From Corynebacterium flavescens (lineage in GTDB: Bacteria > Actinomycetota > Actinomycetes > Mycobacteriales > Mycobacteriaceae), in NCBI RefSeq assembly GCF_008693105.1, contig NZ_VXKK01000042.1, positions 124,001 through 188,000 on the forward strand: a stretch of DNA of 64,000 nt. The letters run 5' to 3'. Below are positions 17,931 to 27,152 of the stretch, in pieces. A program made the translations under genes and the position numbers. The notes below the pieces were generated by a model, which did no database searches, was not told the origin of the DNA, and worked only from the letters and a program-made list of their open reading frames with translations. Every line of letters begins with the position of its first letter. The first letter of the stretch is position 1.

Positions 17931-20906
17931 GTGCTGACATTGATGGGCGCCCTTCTGGTTGCCACCGCCATCGCGCCTTTCCTCATTTCCGCATTGGGCA
18001 GGCCGGCTTTTGGTTTGCTCGCCTTAGTCCCGGGCGTCGGATTCTTCTGGACGCTCCAGAAGCTGGTTGACGGCGCCTTCGCCGACGGAAACACGCTGCG
18101 TTTCGACATCGCGTGGATGCCCGCAGCCCACCTCGATCTCAGCCTGCGCATGGACGGGCTCTCCGCCCTCTTCTCCCTCATCATCTTGGGAGTGGGCGCG
18201 TTGGTCATGCTCTACTGCTGGGGCTACTTTGATCAAACCCCGCGCCGCCTATCCCTCTTCGCCGGCGAGATGATGGCCTTCGCCACCGCCATGTACGGCC
18301 TGGTCATCTCCGATTCCTTCCTGCTGATGTACGTCTTCTGGGAAGTCACCTCCCTGCTGTCCTACCTCTTGGTCAGCTACTACGGCGAACGCGCCTCCTC
18401 CCGCCGCTCCTCCCAGCAAGCACTCATGGTCACAGCTCTCGGCGGGCTCGTCATGCTCATGGGCATCATCCTGCTCGGGCGCCAGACCGGCATGTGGAGC
18501 TTCTCCGAGATCGCCGCCATGCCGGATGTGGTGCAGACTCCGTATATCACGGTCGCCATCGTGCTCATCCTGGCCGGAGCTCTGTCCAAGTCCGCCATCG
18601 CGCCCTCACACTTCTGGCTGCCAGGGGCCATGGCCGCACCCACCCCGGTCTCGGCATACTTGCACTCGGCAGCCATGGTGAAGGCAGGCATCTACCTCGT
18701 TGCGCGCCTGGCGCCTGAGTTTCACGTGGTGACCACCTGGCACCTCGTGGTCATCCCGCTCGGCGTCTTCACCATGCTGCTCGGCGGCTGGATGGCGCTC
18801 AAGCAGAAGGACTTGAAGCTCGTTCTGGCCTATGGCACCGTCTCCCAGCTGGGCTTTATTACCTCGATCATGGCTATTGGCTCGCGCGAGGCCATGCAGG
18901 CGGGCCTAGCCCTGACCTTCGCACACTCCCTGTTCAAGGCGGCGCTGTTCATGATCGTCGGCGCCATTGACCACAGCGCCGGCACCCGCGACATCGACAA
19001 GCTCTCCGGACTCGGGCGGCGCCAACCGCTGCTCTATGGCCTAGCCATCATCTCCGGGCTGTCCATGGCGGGCATTCCCCCGCTCTTTGGCTTCGTCTCC
19101 AAGGAGGCCGTGCTCGAGGCCATCATGCATGAGGAACTCCTCGTCGGCATGCCGCGCAACCTGCTGCTCGTCGGCGTGGTCCTGGGATCCATCCTGACCA
19201 TGGCCTATACCCTGCGCTTCCTGTGGGGTGCCTTCGCCACCAAGGACCGGGAGGCAGGGGCCTCTGAGGCCGTGCGCAAGATGCACCCGGTGGGCCTTTT
19301 GCTCTGGCTTCCCCCGGGAATCTTGAGCGCCCTAACCATATTCTTTGGTCTGCTGCCCACGCCCTTGTCTTCCGCCATCAACCAGCACCTCAACTCCGTG
19401 TTTGGGAGCGCGGAAAAGACCTACCTCTCCCTGTGGCATGGCTGGACCATCCCGCTGGCGTTGTCGGCCTTCATCGTCGCGATGGGAATCATCCTGCACT
19501 GGCAGCGCCAGGTGCTGGTGAAGTGGCAATTTACCTACCCGGCCCTCGGCTCGGCGGACAAGGCCTATGACACCGTCATTAACTCTCTGCGCAACCTCTC
19601 GCTGCACACCACCGCCTCGACGCAGCGCGGCTCCCTGCAGCTCAACCTCACGGTCATCTTCGCCACGTTGATGATCTTGCCTGTCATCATGCTCATCAAC
19701 GGTGATCTCACCAATGTGCGCATGATCGTGGCCGAGAACCCCTGGCAGATGGTGGCCGCGCTCATCATGATGCTCTCCGCCATCGCCGCTACCTCCATGG
19801 ATAACCGCCTCTCCGCCGTCATCATTGTCGGCGTCACCGGCTACGCGCTCGCCTTCGTCTTTGCCCTTCACGGCGCCCCGGACCTGGCGTTGACGCAGCT
19901 GCTGGTGGAGACCATCATCATGGTCTTGTTCATGTTGGTCCTGCGGCGCATGCCCGCACAGACGGATTGGAAGCAAAACCCCGAGACCTCGCGCCTGCGC
20001 GCCTGGCTGGCCGTGGGCGTGGGGCTCTCGGTCACCCTGGTTGGCATGTACGCCATCAACGCGCGCACCGCTCGCCCCATCTCCGAGTTCATGCCGGAGC
20101 TAGCCAAGGAGATCGGCCACGGCGCCAACGCCGTCAACGTCCTCCTCGTTGACATCCGCGCCTGGGATACCTTCGGCGAGATTTCCGTGCTGGTCATCGC
20201 CGCCATCGGCGTGGCCTCCCTCATCTACCGCACGCAATCCTTCAGCCGCTCCTCGCGCCGGCCCACCCTGCGGGTGACTGGTCGGCGTTGGCTGGCGGCC
20301 GGGGTCGAATCCGAGCAGGCGCTTAACCGCTCGCTGATGATTGACGTAACCACCCGCGTGCTCTTCCCCTCGATGATGGCGCTCTCGCTGTACTTCTTCT
20401 TCGCCGGCCACAACGCCCCCGGCGGCGGTTTCGCCGGCGGCCTCGTCGCCGCCCTCGCGCTTATCCTGCGCTACCTCGCGGGAGGGCGCGCTGAGCTTGA
20501 TGAGGCGCTGCCTATCGACGGCGGACGCACCATGGGCACCGGCCTCATCCTCGCCGCCCTAGCCGCCATCGTGCCGATGTTCTTCGGCCGCCCGCCTCTC
20601 ACCACGGGCTACAACAAGATAGCGGTTCCGCTTATCGGGGATGTCTCGCTGCCTTCCGCGCTCATCTTCGACGCTGGGGTTTACCTCGTGGTGGTGGGGC
20701 TCACGCTCTACATTCTCAACTCCTTGGGTGCGCGCCTCGACATCGAAGAGGAAGGCCGTAAGCAGCGTGCTCGCGACCGCGCCCGCTCCCTGGCCCGCCG
20801 TCAGCGTCAGCGCGAAGCCGCCGCCAAGGTTCAGAAGGCCAAGAAGGCCAAGGCTGCCGCTGGTGCAGCCACAGCCTCAACCGCGACTGAAGGAAAGGAG
20901 AAGTAG
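17931..20906 (+). CDS. mrpA: Na+/H+ antiporter subunit A fused to subunit B (MrpA-MrpB)
   Basis: Largest subunit of the multi-protein Mrp cation/proton antiporter, related to NuoL of complex I. Residues about 1-500 are the antiporter-like core, with the conserved glutamate in YVFWEVTSLLSYLL and the LSKSAIAPSHFWLPGAM and PTPVSAYLHSAAMVKAG helices. Residues about 580-780 continue as the MrpA C-terminal domain. From about residue 800 (TTRVLFPSMMALSLYFFFAGHN) the sequence is an MrpB domain, so A and B are one 991-residue chain and no separate mrpB is present. A charged Lys/Ala-rich tail ends the protein. Start is GTG 17931 with AAGGAG 14 bases upstream, a rather long spacing. Confidence 0.93.
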   Translation: MLTLMGALLVATAIAPFLISALGRPAFGLLALVPGVGFFWTLQKLVDGAFADGNTLRFDIAWMPAAHLDLSLRMDGLSALFSLIILGVGALVMLYCWGYFDQTPRRLSLFAGEMMAFATAMYGLVISDSFLLMYVFWEVTSLLSYLLVSYYGERASSRRSSQQALMVTALGGLVMLMGIILLGRQTGMWSFSEIAAMPDVVQTPYITVAIVLILAGALSKSAIAPSHFWLPGAMAAPTPVSAYLHSAAMVKAGIYLVARLAPEFHVVTTWHLVVIPLGVFTMLLGGWMALKQKDLKLVLAYGTVSQLGFITSIMAIGSREAMQAGLALTFAHSLFKAALFMIVGAIDHSAGTRDIDKLSGLGRRQPLLYGLAIISGLSMAGIPPLFGFVSKEAVLEAIMHEELLVGMPRNLLLVGVVLGSILTMAYTLRFLWGAFATKDREAGASEAVRKMHPVGLLLWLPPGILSALTIFFGLLPTPLSSAINQHLNSVFGSAEKTYLSLWHGWTIPLALSAFIVAMGIILHWQRQVLVKWQFTYPALGSADKAYDTVINSLRNLSLHTTASTQRGSLQLNLTVIFATLMILPVIMLINGDLTNVRMIVAENPWQMVAALIMMLSAIAATSMDNRLSAVIIVGVTGYALAFVFALHGAPDLALTQLLVETIIMVLFMLVLRRMPAQTDWKQNPETSRLRAWLAVGVGLSVTLVGMYAINARTARPISEFMPELAKEIGHGANAVNVLLVDIRAWDTFGEISVLVIAAIGVASLIYRTQSFSRSSRRPTLRVTGRRWLAAGVESEQALNRSLMIDVTTRVLFPSMMALSLYFFFAGHNAPGGGFAGGLVAALALILRYLAGGRAELDEALPIDGGRTMGTGLILAALAAIVPMFFGRPPLTTGYNKIAVPLIGDVSLPSALIFDAGVYLVVVGLTLYILNSLGARLDIEEEGRKQRARDRARSLARRQRQREAAAKVQKAKKAKAAAGAATASTATEGKEK

Positions 20907-21407
20907 ATGGAAGCCAATCTCTTTTTGCTCCTCGCCTCCGGGGTGTTGGTGGGCTGCGGGGTCTACCTCTTGCTCGACCGTGCAATGACCAAGATGGTGT
21001 TGGGTCTCCTTCTCATCGGCAACGGCGCCAACCTCCTGCTCTTGCAGGCAGGCGGGCAGGCCGGTTCCCCACCTATCGACGGCCGCGAATCCCATCCCTA
21101 CGGCGAGCAGATTGCTGATCCGCTCGCGCAGGCGATGATTCTAACCGCCATCGTCATCTCGATGGCCATGACCGCATTCATCCTGACCCTGGCCTACCGG
21201 CAGTACCGCTACCGCACGGCTGATGTCTTGGAAGACGACACAGAGGACACCGCTATCGCCGCCATCGCCGCCCGCCCGGGCAAGGCTTCCGCCGCGCCGG
21301 ACCACGACGCCTCCAATGACCCGGCCACCGGCCGCGCCACCAAAGAGGGCGATCAATTCGGCCCCGAGTTCTTCGAGGAGCCAGTAAAGGGGGCCAGCGA
21401 TGACTGA
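20907..21407 (+). CDS. mrpC: Na+/H+ antiporter subunit C (MrpC)
   Basis: NuoK-like membrane subunit of the Mrp complex. Three helices are predicted (about 5-25, 30-50, 70-100), with GLLLIGNGANLLLL and DPLAQAMILTAIVISMAMTA characteristic of MrpC. After about residue 105 it has a hydrophilic C-terminal extension that makes it 166 rather than about 115 residues. The ATG follows the mrpA stop without a gap and the 3' end overlaps mrpD by 8 bp, indicating tight translational coupling. Confidence 0.93.
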   Translation: MEANLFLLLASGVLVGCGVYLLLDRAMTKMVLGLLLIGNGANLLLLQAGGQAGSPPIDGRESHPYGEQIADPLAQAMILTAIVISMAMTAFILTLAYRQYRYRTADVLEDDTEDTAIAAIAARPGKASAAPDHDASNDPATGRATKEGDQFGPEFFEEPVKGASDD

Positions 21408-23211
21408 GTCTGTCACCCCGCTTGTCGAAGCCCTCTTGCCCTACATCGGCTACATCATCGCACTGCCGGTTCTCATCCCGGCCTTCGCCGCCGCGTTAGC
21501 GCTCCTTTTTGCCAAGGCGCCCAACGTGCAGCGCCAGATTGCTTTCTTCTCCCTGCTGAGCCTCGCTGTGGTCAACGCCGCGCTCATCGTGGTGGCGGAT
21601 ACCGCCGGCATTCAGACCCTGCAGGTCGGCGGTTGGGACGCCCCGGTCGGCATCACGCTCGTCGCTGACCGGCTCTCCTCCGTGATGCTCTTTACCTCGG
21701 CCGTGGTGCTCTTTAGCGTGATGTGGTACGCCATTTCCCAGGGCATCCGCGACGGATCCAAGGACGAGCCGGTGGCGGTGTTCTTGCCCACCTACATGCT
21801 GTTGACCATGGGCGTGAACGTCTCCTTCCTTGCGGGAGACCTCTTCAACCTCTACGTCGGCTTTGAGATCTTCCTGGTCGCCTCTTATGTCCTGCTCACT
21901 CTCGGCGCCTCCCCGGCCCGCGTGCGCGCCGGCGCCGGCTACGTCATGGTCTCCATGGCCTCCTCGCTCATCTTCGTCATCGCCCTGGCCCTGGTCTATG
22001 CCTCGGTGGGCACGGTGAACATGGCGCAGATTGGCCTGCGCATGGAGGAGATTCCCGCCGGCACCCGTGCCGCGGTCTTCGCCGTCTTGCTCATCGCCTT
22101 CGGCATCAAGGCGGCCGTCTTCCCGCTCGATGCCTGGTTGCCGGACTCCTACCCCACCGCGCCTTCCCTGGTCACGGCCGTCTTCGCGGGTTTGCTGACC
22201 AAGGTCGGCGTCTATGCCATCATCCGTGCGCGGACCTCGATATTTACCGCCGGGGAGCTCGATTCCCTGCTCATGTGGGTGGGCCTGGCCACCATGCTGG
22301 TGGGTATTCTGGGCGCCATCGCGCAATCAGACATCAAACGTCTGCTTTCCTTTACCCTGGTCAGCCACATCGGTTATATGATCTTCGGAGTGGCCCTGGG
22401 CACCGCCCAGGGTCTTTCCGGCGCCATCTTCTACGCCGTGCACCACATCTTGGTGCAGACCGCCCTCTTCTTGGTCGTGGGCCTCATCGAGCGCCAAGCC
22501 GGGACCTCCTCCCTGCGCCGGTTGGGCTCCCTCATCTACACCGCGCCGCTGATTGCCATCTTGTACTTCATCCCGGCCGTCAACCTGGGCGGCATCCCAC
22601 CCTTCTCCGGCTTCTTGGGCAAGATCCTGCTCATCCAGGCCGGCGCCAATGCGGGCACGTGGCAGGCGTGGGTGCTTATCTCCGGCGCTATTGCCACCTC
22701 GCTGCTCACCCTTTATGTCATGATGCTGGTCTGGGCCAAGGGCTTCCTGCGCGATCGCGCGGATGCCCCAGAGGGCAACAAGGCCATGGCGCAGGTTTCT
22801 CCGCTGGCAGATGTCACCGACGAGATCGAGTTCGAGTCCCGCAAGGACTTCGGCCGCCTGCCCTTCGGCATGGTGGCCTCGACGGCGCTTCTCGTGGCCG
22901 CATCCACCTCGATTACCTTCCTCGCCGGCCCTATCTCTGGGGTCACCAGCCGCGCCGCGGAATCTGCCCAGGATCGCAGCATCTATCAATACGCTGTGCT
23001 CGGGGACACGGCTGATAATCCCACTCGCCACCTCGATCGCAAGGATCACTACGACGATGACGCGGATTCCATAGGCAACCGCAAGCACCTGCTGCCGGAT
23101 CCAGAGCCCGGAATCTCTGCTACTTCTACAGCACGGGCCACGTCTTCCGCACCTTCGCCTAGCAGTGAGGCCAGCGAGCCACAATCTCAGGAGGCCGACC
23201 GTGAGCAGTAA
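21400..23211 (+). CDS. mrpD: Na+/H+ antiporter subunit D (MrpD)
   Basis: NuoN/NuoM-like antiporter subunit of 603 residues with about 14 helices. The conserved glutamate lies in NLYVGFEIFLVASYVL, and the lysine helices in FGIKAAVFPLDAWLPDSYPT and GLLTKVGVYAI. The motif SHIGYMIFGVAL and the HHILVQTALF helix match proton-pumping subunits. The last about 110 residues are hydrophilic and low in complexity (Ser/Ala/Glu rich), beyond the family core. It overlaps mrpC by 8 bp and mrpE by 11 bp. Confidence 0.94.
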   Translation: MTESVTPLVEALLPYIGYIIALPVLIPAFAAALALLFAKAPNVQRQIAFFSLLSLAVVNAALIVVADTAGIQTLQVGGWDAPVGITLVADRLSSVMLFTSAVVLFSVMWYAISQGIRDGSKDEPVAVFLPTYMLLTMGVNVSFLAGDLFNLYVGFEIFLVASYVLLTLGASPARVRAGAGYVMVSMASSLIFVIALALVYASVGTVNMAQIGLRMEEIPAGTRAAVFAVLLIAFGIKAAVFPLDAWLPDSYPTAPSLVTAVFAGLLTKVGVYAIIRARTSIFTAGELDSLLMWVGLATMLVGILGAIAQSDIKRLLSFTLVSHIGYMIFGVALGTAQGLSGAIFYAVHHILVQTALFLVVGLIERQAGTSSLRRLGSLIYTAPLIAILYFIPAVNLGGIPPFSGFLGKILLIQAGANAGTWQAWVLISGAIATSLLTLYVMMLVWAKGFLRDRADAPEGNKAMAQVSPLADVTDEIEFESRKDFGRLPFGMVASTALLVAASTSITFLAGPISGVTSRAAESAQDRSIYQYAVLGDTADNPTRHLDRKDHYDDDADSIGNRKHLLPDPEPGISATSTARATSSAPSPSSEASEPQSQEADREQ

Positions 23212-23740
23212 CCGTTATGGAATCCACTTCCAGGGCTTCCGGCACCGCTTCCGCCCGTGGTTCATTGTCTGGCTCACCGTCATGTGGTGTCTGCTGATGG
23301 GGGATGTCAGCTGGGCAAATGTCTTCGGCGGGCTGGCCGTGGGCTGCCTCATCGTATTCCTCTTGCCGCTGCCGGCCATGCCGGTGGCGGGGATCTCCAT
23401 CTCCTGGGGCGAGTTCATCCGCTTCTGTTTTCGGTGGGTGGCTGATCTCTTCTACGCCTCCGTGAAGGTGGCGTGGCTGGCCATTCGCCCGCAGGCCCCA
23501 CCGAAGACGGCGATCCTGGAGCTGCCCATGCGGCTGGAGAACGAGTTCATCCTTTCCCTGGCCGTGACGTTGTATAACCTGCAACCAGGCGGAACCGTCA
23601 CGGATATTGACATTGCCAACCGCATGCTCACCATCCATGTTCTCGACGCGGACTCCGATAGCCACCTTGAGCGCGAAATCGCCGCCGTCGCCCGCCTCGA
23701 AGCCTCGCTCATCTCCATCTTCGAAAGGAGCCACCCCTAA
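23201..23740 (+). CDS. mrpE: Na+/H+ antiporter subunit E (MrpE)
   Basis: Accessory Mrp subunit, 179 residues from GTG 23201, which has CAGGAGG seven bases upstream; longer upstream reading is unlikely. N-terminal helices (FIVWLTVMWCLLMGDVSWANVFGG) and the MrpE core FCFRWVADLFYASVKVAWLAIRP are followed by LPMRLENEFILSLAVTLYNLQPG, typical of the family. The 5' end overlaps mrpD by 11 bp and the stop overlaps the mrpF start (TAATG). Confidence 0.92.
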   Translation: MSSNRYGIHFQGFRHRFRPWFIVWLTVMWCLLMGDVSWANVFGGLAVGCLIVFLLPLPAMPVAGISISWGEFIRFCFRWVADLFYASVKVAWLAIRPQAPPKTAILELPMRLENEFILSLAVTLYNLQPGGTVTDIDIANRMLTIHVLDADSDSHLEREIAAVARLEASLISIFERSHP

Positions 23741-24015
23741 TGGATGATTCCCTCTACAATGCCATCCTCACCGTGGCCGCGCTGATGCTCGTCATCGCGT
23801 TTCTCATCCTGACGTGGCGCATAGTCTCTGGGCCCAACTCCCTCGATAGGCTCGTGGGTATGGACGGCTTCGTCGCCATCTTCCAGTGCTCGCTGGCAAC
23901 CTATATCTGCTGGTCTTTGAACACCACCGTAGCCAATGCCATGCTGGTCATCGCGCTCCTGGGCTTCATCTCCACCGTCTCGGTCACGCGCTTTCGCAAG
24001 AGGGATAGCCAATGA
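23740..24015 (+). CDS. mrpF: Na+/H+ antiporter subunit F (MrpF)
   Basis: 91-residue subunit with three helices. The segment FLILTWRIVSGPNSLDRLVGMD, linking the first two helices, is the MrpF signature, and ALLGFISTVSVTRF follows. It overlaps its neighbours by 1 bp (mrpE) and 4 bp (mrpG), as expected for a coupled operon. Confidence 0.92.
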   Translation: MDDSLYNAILTVAALMLVIAFLILTWRIVSGPNSLDRLVGMDGFVAIFQCSLATYICWSLNTTVANAMLVIALLGFISTVSVTRFRKRDSQ

Positions 24016-24392
24016 ACATCGAACTCATCACCGACATTCTCTCCCTAGTATTCATCCTCGCCGGTTCTGCCTTCGCGCTCTCTGCTGCCATAGGAGTGGC
24101 GCGATTCCGCGACACCATGTCGCGGGTGCACTCGGTATCTAAGCCACAGACCACTGGACTCATCCTCACCATCATCGGCGCGCTTATTCGCGTTGTGGGA
24201 TCAGGGACTTTTAGCATTGCCGAAAAAGGTGACTTAGGAATACTTATGTTGCTGGTAATCTTTGCCATGATTACCAGTCCGGTCACCGCCCAGCGGATCT
24301 CGCGCATCGCGCGCCGCGAAGGACTGTACGGCACGGATGGCTCCATGTCGCGCAATGACCGCCCAGCTGGCAAGTCTTTGCGCAAAAAGTAA
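24012..24392 (+). CDS. mrpG: Na+/H+ antiporter subunit G (MrpG)
   Basis: Last Mrp subunit, 126 residues. The core GSAFALSAAIGVARFRDTMSRVHSVSKPQTTG and LGILMLLVIFAMITSPVTAQRISR match MrpG. The ATG overlaps the mrpF stop (ATGA). The polar tail after about residue 100 is longer than in short homologues. With A(B), C, D, E and F present, the complex is complete; it should expel Na+ and support pH homeostasis at the plasma membrane. Confidence 0.92.
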   Translation: MNIELITDILSLVFILAGSAFALSAAIGVARFRDTMSRVHSVSKPQTTGLILTIIGALIRVVGSGTFSIAEKGDLGILMLLVIFAMITSPVTAQRISRIARREGLYGTDGSMSRNDRPAGKSLRKK

Positions 24393-24418
24393 AAGTCCTG
24401 AGAACCTGAGAGGCAAAA

Positions 24419-25657
24419 GTGAAAAAGCTCTACGGCACTCCTACCCTTGTGATACTTCTGAGCGCCTTGGTCGCTGTAGTGTTTTATCGCTTCACAATCT
24501 ACAGCGGTAACTACAACGCCATGGCGTGGATAGTCCCCTTCGACCTGAGCATCTACCGCCTTGCTGGCCAGGACGTTGCACACGGCGGCCTGCTTTATGA
24601 CGGGCCGTATATAGACAATTTCCCGTTTACTTACCCGCCTTTTGCCGCCGTGATCTTCGAGCAGATGGCCAGCTGGTCCGATAACCTCATCATCAGCGTC
24701 TGGCAGGGCGGAATCTTTGTCTGCCTGCTCATCATCATCCTCATGATCTTCCGGGAGCGTGGGCTGCGCCTGTCGCCGCTGGCAATCCTCGTGGCGATCC
24801 TGCTGACCGCAGCCACTCCTGCCAACGAGCCCATCCACGGAACCTTGTTCTACGGCCAGATCAACGTCCTGCTCATGCTTCTCGTGGCCCTCGATATTTT
24901 GCCGCACAAGTGGCGTCTGCCGGGCATCGGCATCGGTCTAGCTGCGGGCCTCAAACTCACCCCGGCATACATGGGCTTGGTCTTGCTCTTCCAGCGGCGC
25001 TGGTGGGCAGCCGGAATCTCCGTCCTTACCTTCATCGTCACCGTCGTCCTCGGCTTCCTCTTCATCCCGGATGCCAAGGTCTTTTGGACCGATGCCATGT
25101 TCAACTCCTCGCGCGTGGGCGACCACGACAATACTGGTGCGAAGTCTCTGCGCTCGCTTATGTACCGCGTCTGGGGCATCGACGGCGGCTGGAAGTGGCT
25201 CCTCGCCGTGCTCGTGGTCTTCATCTTGACCTGCCTGGCGCTGCGCACCGCATATAAGCTCCGCAACAACTCCGCGGCACTGACCGTTGCCGGTCTCAGC
25301 TCCTGCTTGGTCTCACCCTTTGCCTGGTATCACCACTTTGTGTGGACGATTCCCCTGGGCATCGTCGTCTTCATCGCCGTCAACCAGGCCGTGGGTGACC
25401 GCCTGCACTCGGTGTGGGGCGCGCAGTTAGCAGGGCTCCTGTCATTCGCGGCCCTCATCCTCATCCAGCTACCTTTCGTATCAGCGCCTGTCTGGGAGCA
25501 GCTCTCCTCCCGCGGCCTCGACTCGACCACGTTCTTGCATCCGTGGCTCTCCACGATCTTCACGGCAACCTGTCTGGTGGCCATCGCCGTGTACGCGGCC
25601 TGGGGTTTTATTCCCCGCAAGGCCGCCGCGAAGAGCTCGGTTCCCGCTGCTAGCTAG
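24419..25657 (+). CDS. GT87-type polyprenyl-phosphate-dependent glycosyltransferase (mannosyltransferase-like)
   Basis: 412-residue integral membrane protein with about ten helices. A short N-terminal helix is followed by an extracytoplasmic loop with DLSIYRLAGQDVAHGGLLYD and FPFTYPPFAAVIFEQ, the Asp-containing loop and YPP motif of the DUF2029/GT87 (GT-C) family. Members in corynebacteria and mycobacteria add alpha-mannose from polyprenyl-phosphomannose to PIM, LM or LAM. Acceptor and linkage cannot be read from sequence. GTG start at 24419 has only GAGAGG upstream. It follows mrpG by 26 bp and may be read from the same mRNA, although the functions seem unrelated. Its stop overlaps the converging ABC ATPase remnant by 4 bp. 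Confidence 0.84.
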   Translation: MKKLYGTPTLVILLSALVAVVFYRFTIYSGNYNAMAWIVPFDLSIYRLAGQDVAHGGLLYDGPYIDNFPFTYPPFAAVIFEQMASWSDNLIISVWQGGIFVCLLIIILMIFRERGLRLSPLAILVAILLTAATPANEPIHGTLFYGQINVLLMLLVALDILPHKWRLPGIGIGLAAGLKLTPAYMGLVLLFQRRWWAAGISVLTFIVTVVLGFLFIPDAKVFWTDAMFNSSRVGDHDNTGAKSLRSLMYRVWGIDGGWKWLLAVLVVFILTCLALRTAYKLRNNSAALTVAGLSSCLVSPFAWYHHFVWTIPLGIVVFIAVNQAVGDRLHSVWGAQLAGLLSFAALILIQLPFVSAPVWEQLSSRGLDSTTFLHPWLSTIFTATCLVAIAVYAAWGFIPRKAAAKSSVPAAS

Positions 25658-26127
25658 AACCGCTCAGGGGGAGCTTCTTCCCGAACATTCATGAGAATGA
25701 CCGCCGGGTAGCTGCGTCCCCCGACCTCAACGTCAGCGATGTGGAGCTGCACATCGAAAGCCGCGCCCAGGGTTTCCGGCGTGAGAACCCTGTCTCGGAG
25801 CCCAAACACCGGCGGCTGCTGGCCGCGCAGAATCATGGAATAGTCTGCCACTCGCAGTGCATGGGCCGGGTAGTGGGTATTCATCACCACCAAGAATCCT
25901 TGCTCATAAGCGAGCTGCTCCAATCAGCTCGTCGTCCTGAACGTATTGGAGCAGCTCGCTTATGACCAAGGAATCAGGCCCAGCATGCACCTGAGGAAAG
26001 TGGTTTTCCCAACGCCGTTGGGGCCGAGAACCGCCACGATGTGGCCTCCCTCGAGCGTCACATTGATGCCCCGAAGGATAGGCGCCTGGCCGGGATAGGA
26101 GAAGGTTGCGTTGCGGATTTCTATCAT
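25654..26127 (-). pseudogene. ABC transporter ATP-binding protein (FecE type), internally deleted
   Basis: Two fragments of one gene. The N-terminal part from ATG 26127 reads MIEIRNATFSYPGQAPILRG and contains Walker A GPNGVGKTT, then meets a TAA at 25960-25962 after GLIPWS. The C-terminal part (25654 to about 25924) resumes at LEQLAYEQGFLVVMNTHYPA with the H-loop histidine. The Q-loop, LSGGQ signature and Walker B, roughly 120 residues, are absent and are replaced by a 60-bp hairpin. The remnant cannot be a working ATPase. The start overlaps the permease stop (ATGA), the usual operon order for siderophore importers. Confidence 0.9.
25905..25964. repeat. perfect inverted repeat (20-bp arms, 20-bp loop) at the ATPase deletion
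   Basis: Left arm 25905-25924 and right arm 25945-25964 are exact reverse complements. The left arm is native coding sequence (minus strand, LEQLAYE); the right arm is an inverted copy placed where the N-terminal fragment breaks off and supplies the stop codon. No T-run follows, so it is not a normal terminator. It looks like a template-switch deletion scar. Confidence 0.9.
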
Positions 26128-27152
26128 GCCCACCCACCGCCTGTACGCCGCAGCAGGTAGATGAAGAATGGTGCGCCGATAATAGCCGTGAGCACAGAAA
26201 TTGGGATTTCGGACTCCATCGAGGAACGTGCCAGAGTATCAATCACTACGAGGAAGATGGCTCCCAAGACGGTTCCCACTGGGACAACGAAGCGATTATT
26301 GTTACCGCAGATCATCCGAGCGCAGTGCGGAATGAGCAAACCTACCCACCCAACCTGGCCGCACATCGATACGACAGCCGCCGTGATGAGGGTGGCAGCC
26401 ACAATGATGATGCCGCGAGCACGCGGGACATTCATTCCTGCTGCACGAGCTTCATCGTCCCCCAGGGCCAGGATGTTAAGGCGCCATCTCATTAAAAAGA
26501 TCACCGCTGAACCCACCACGATGAATGGCGCACCTAGCGCCAGCGTGCGCATACTCGCCCCAGAAAGACTCCCCATCAACCAATAGGTGATTTGGGGAAG
26601 CTTGTTGTTTGGATCAGCCGTGTACTTCAGGATTGACATGATTGCGCTTGCTAAGGCGCCGACCATGACGCCGGAGAGTATCAACATGACCACACTCGTT
26701 CCTCCGCGCTTGTTCCGCGCAATGAGCGTGGTGACCACGACCGTTACTATCCCGGCGACGAAAGAAAGAAGCTGTACACCCACCAGGGAGAAATTCAGAA
26801 TGAGCGCTGAGACCGCGCCTACCGATGTCCCGGCCGTCACGCCCAGCGTATCGGGGGTGGCCAAAGGGTTCCCAAAGATGCCCTGAAAGGCCGTGCCGGC
26901 GCTTGCCAGTCCTGCTCCTGCGAGTGCTGCGAGCAGGAATCTGGGCAAGCGGAGGTTAAACACGACGGAGTCGACCGGTTCGCCGAAGCTCAAGCCATAG
27001 AGGCGATACCACGCGGCGTTATAGATGTCGCCGATGGTGAGCGTGTACCTGCCTAGCATGAGGCTGAGAACCATGACGAGCCCGAGGCCGACAATCAAGG
27101 CGATGATTGCTGACCACCGTAGTCTCCCCTCCTTAAGAACGAGCCGGGTCAT
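26124..27152 (-). CDS. FecCD-family ABC permease (iron/siderophore or cobamide type)
   Basis: 342-residue inner-membrane permease with about ten helices and no visible lesion. Family motifs are LRLPRFLLAALAGAGLASAG, FGNPLATPDTLGVTAG and the coupling region GQVGWVGLLIPHCARMICG. It starts at the stop of the binding-protein gene (TAATG) and overlaps the ATPase remnant by 4 bp. Because both partner genes in the operon are broken, it would need another ATPase and binding protein to function. Substrate is inferred as ferric siderophore or haem from the upstream DtxR-like box. Confidence 0.88.
   Translation of the reverse strand: MTRLVLKEGRLRWSAIIALIVGLGLVMVLSLMLGRYTLTIGDIYNAAWYRLYGLSFGEPVDSVVFNLRLPRFLLAALAGAGLASAGTAFQGIFGNPLATPDTLGVTAGTSVGAVSALILNFSLVGVQLLSFVAGIVTVVVTTLIARNKRGGTSVVMLILSGVMVGALASAIMSILKYTADPNNKLPQITYWLMGSLSGASMRTLALGAPFIVVGSAVIFLMRWRLNILALGDDEARAAGMNVPRARGIIIVAATLITAAVVSMCGQVGWVGLLIPHCARMICGNNNRFVVPVGTVLGAIFLVVIDTLARSSMESEIPISVLTAIIGAPFFIYLLRRTGGGWA

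Noticed and set aside
17611..17940. 109-codon minus-strand frame in the mrp leader region
   Set aside because: Cys/Arg-rich composition, no ribosome site, covers the promoter and leader of the mrp operon.
25905..25964. Inverted repeat as an insertion-sequence end or invertible switch
   Set aside because: No transposase, no target-site duplication and only 20 bp between arms; one arm is native coding sequence, so a deletion scar fits better.
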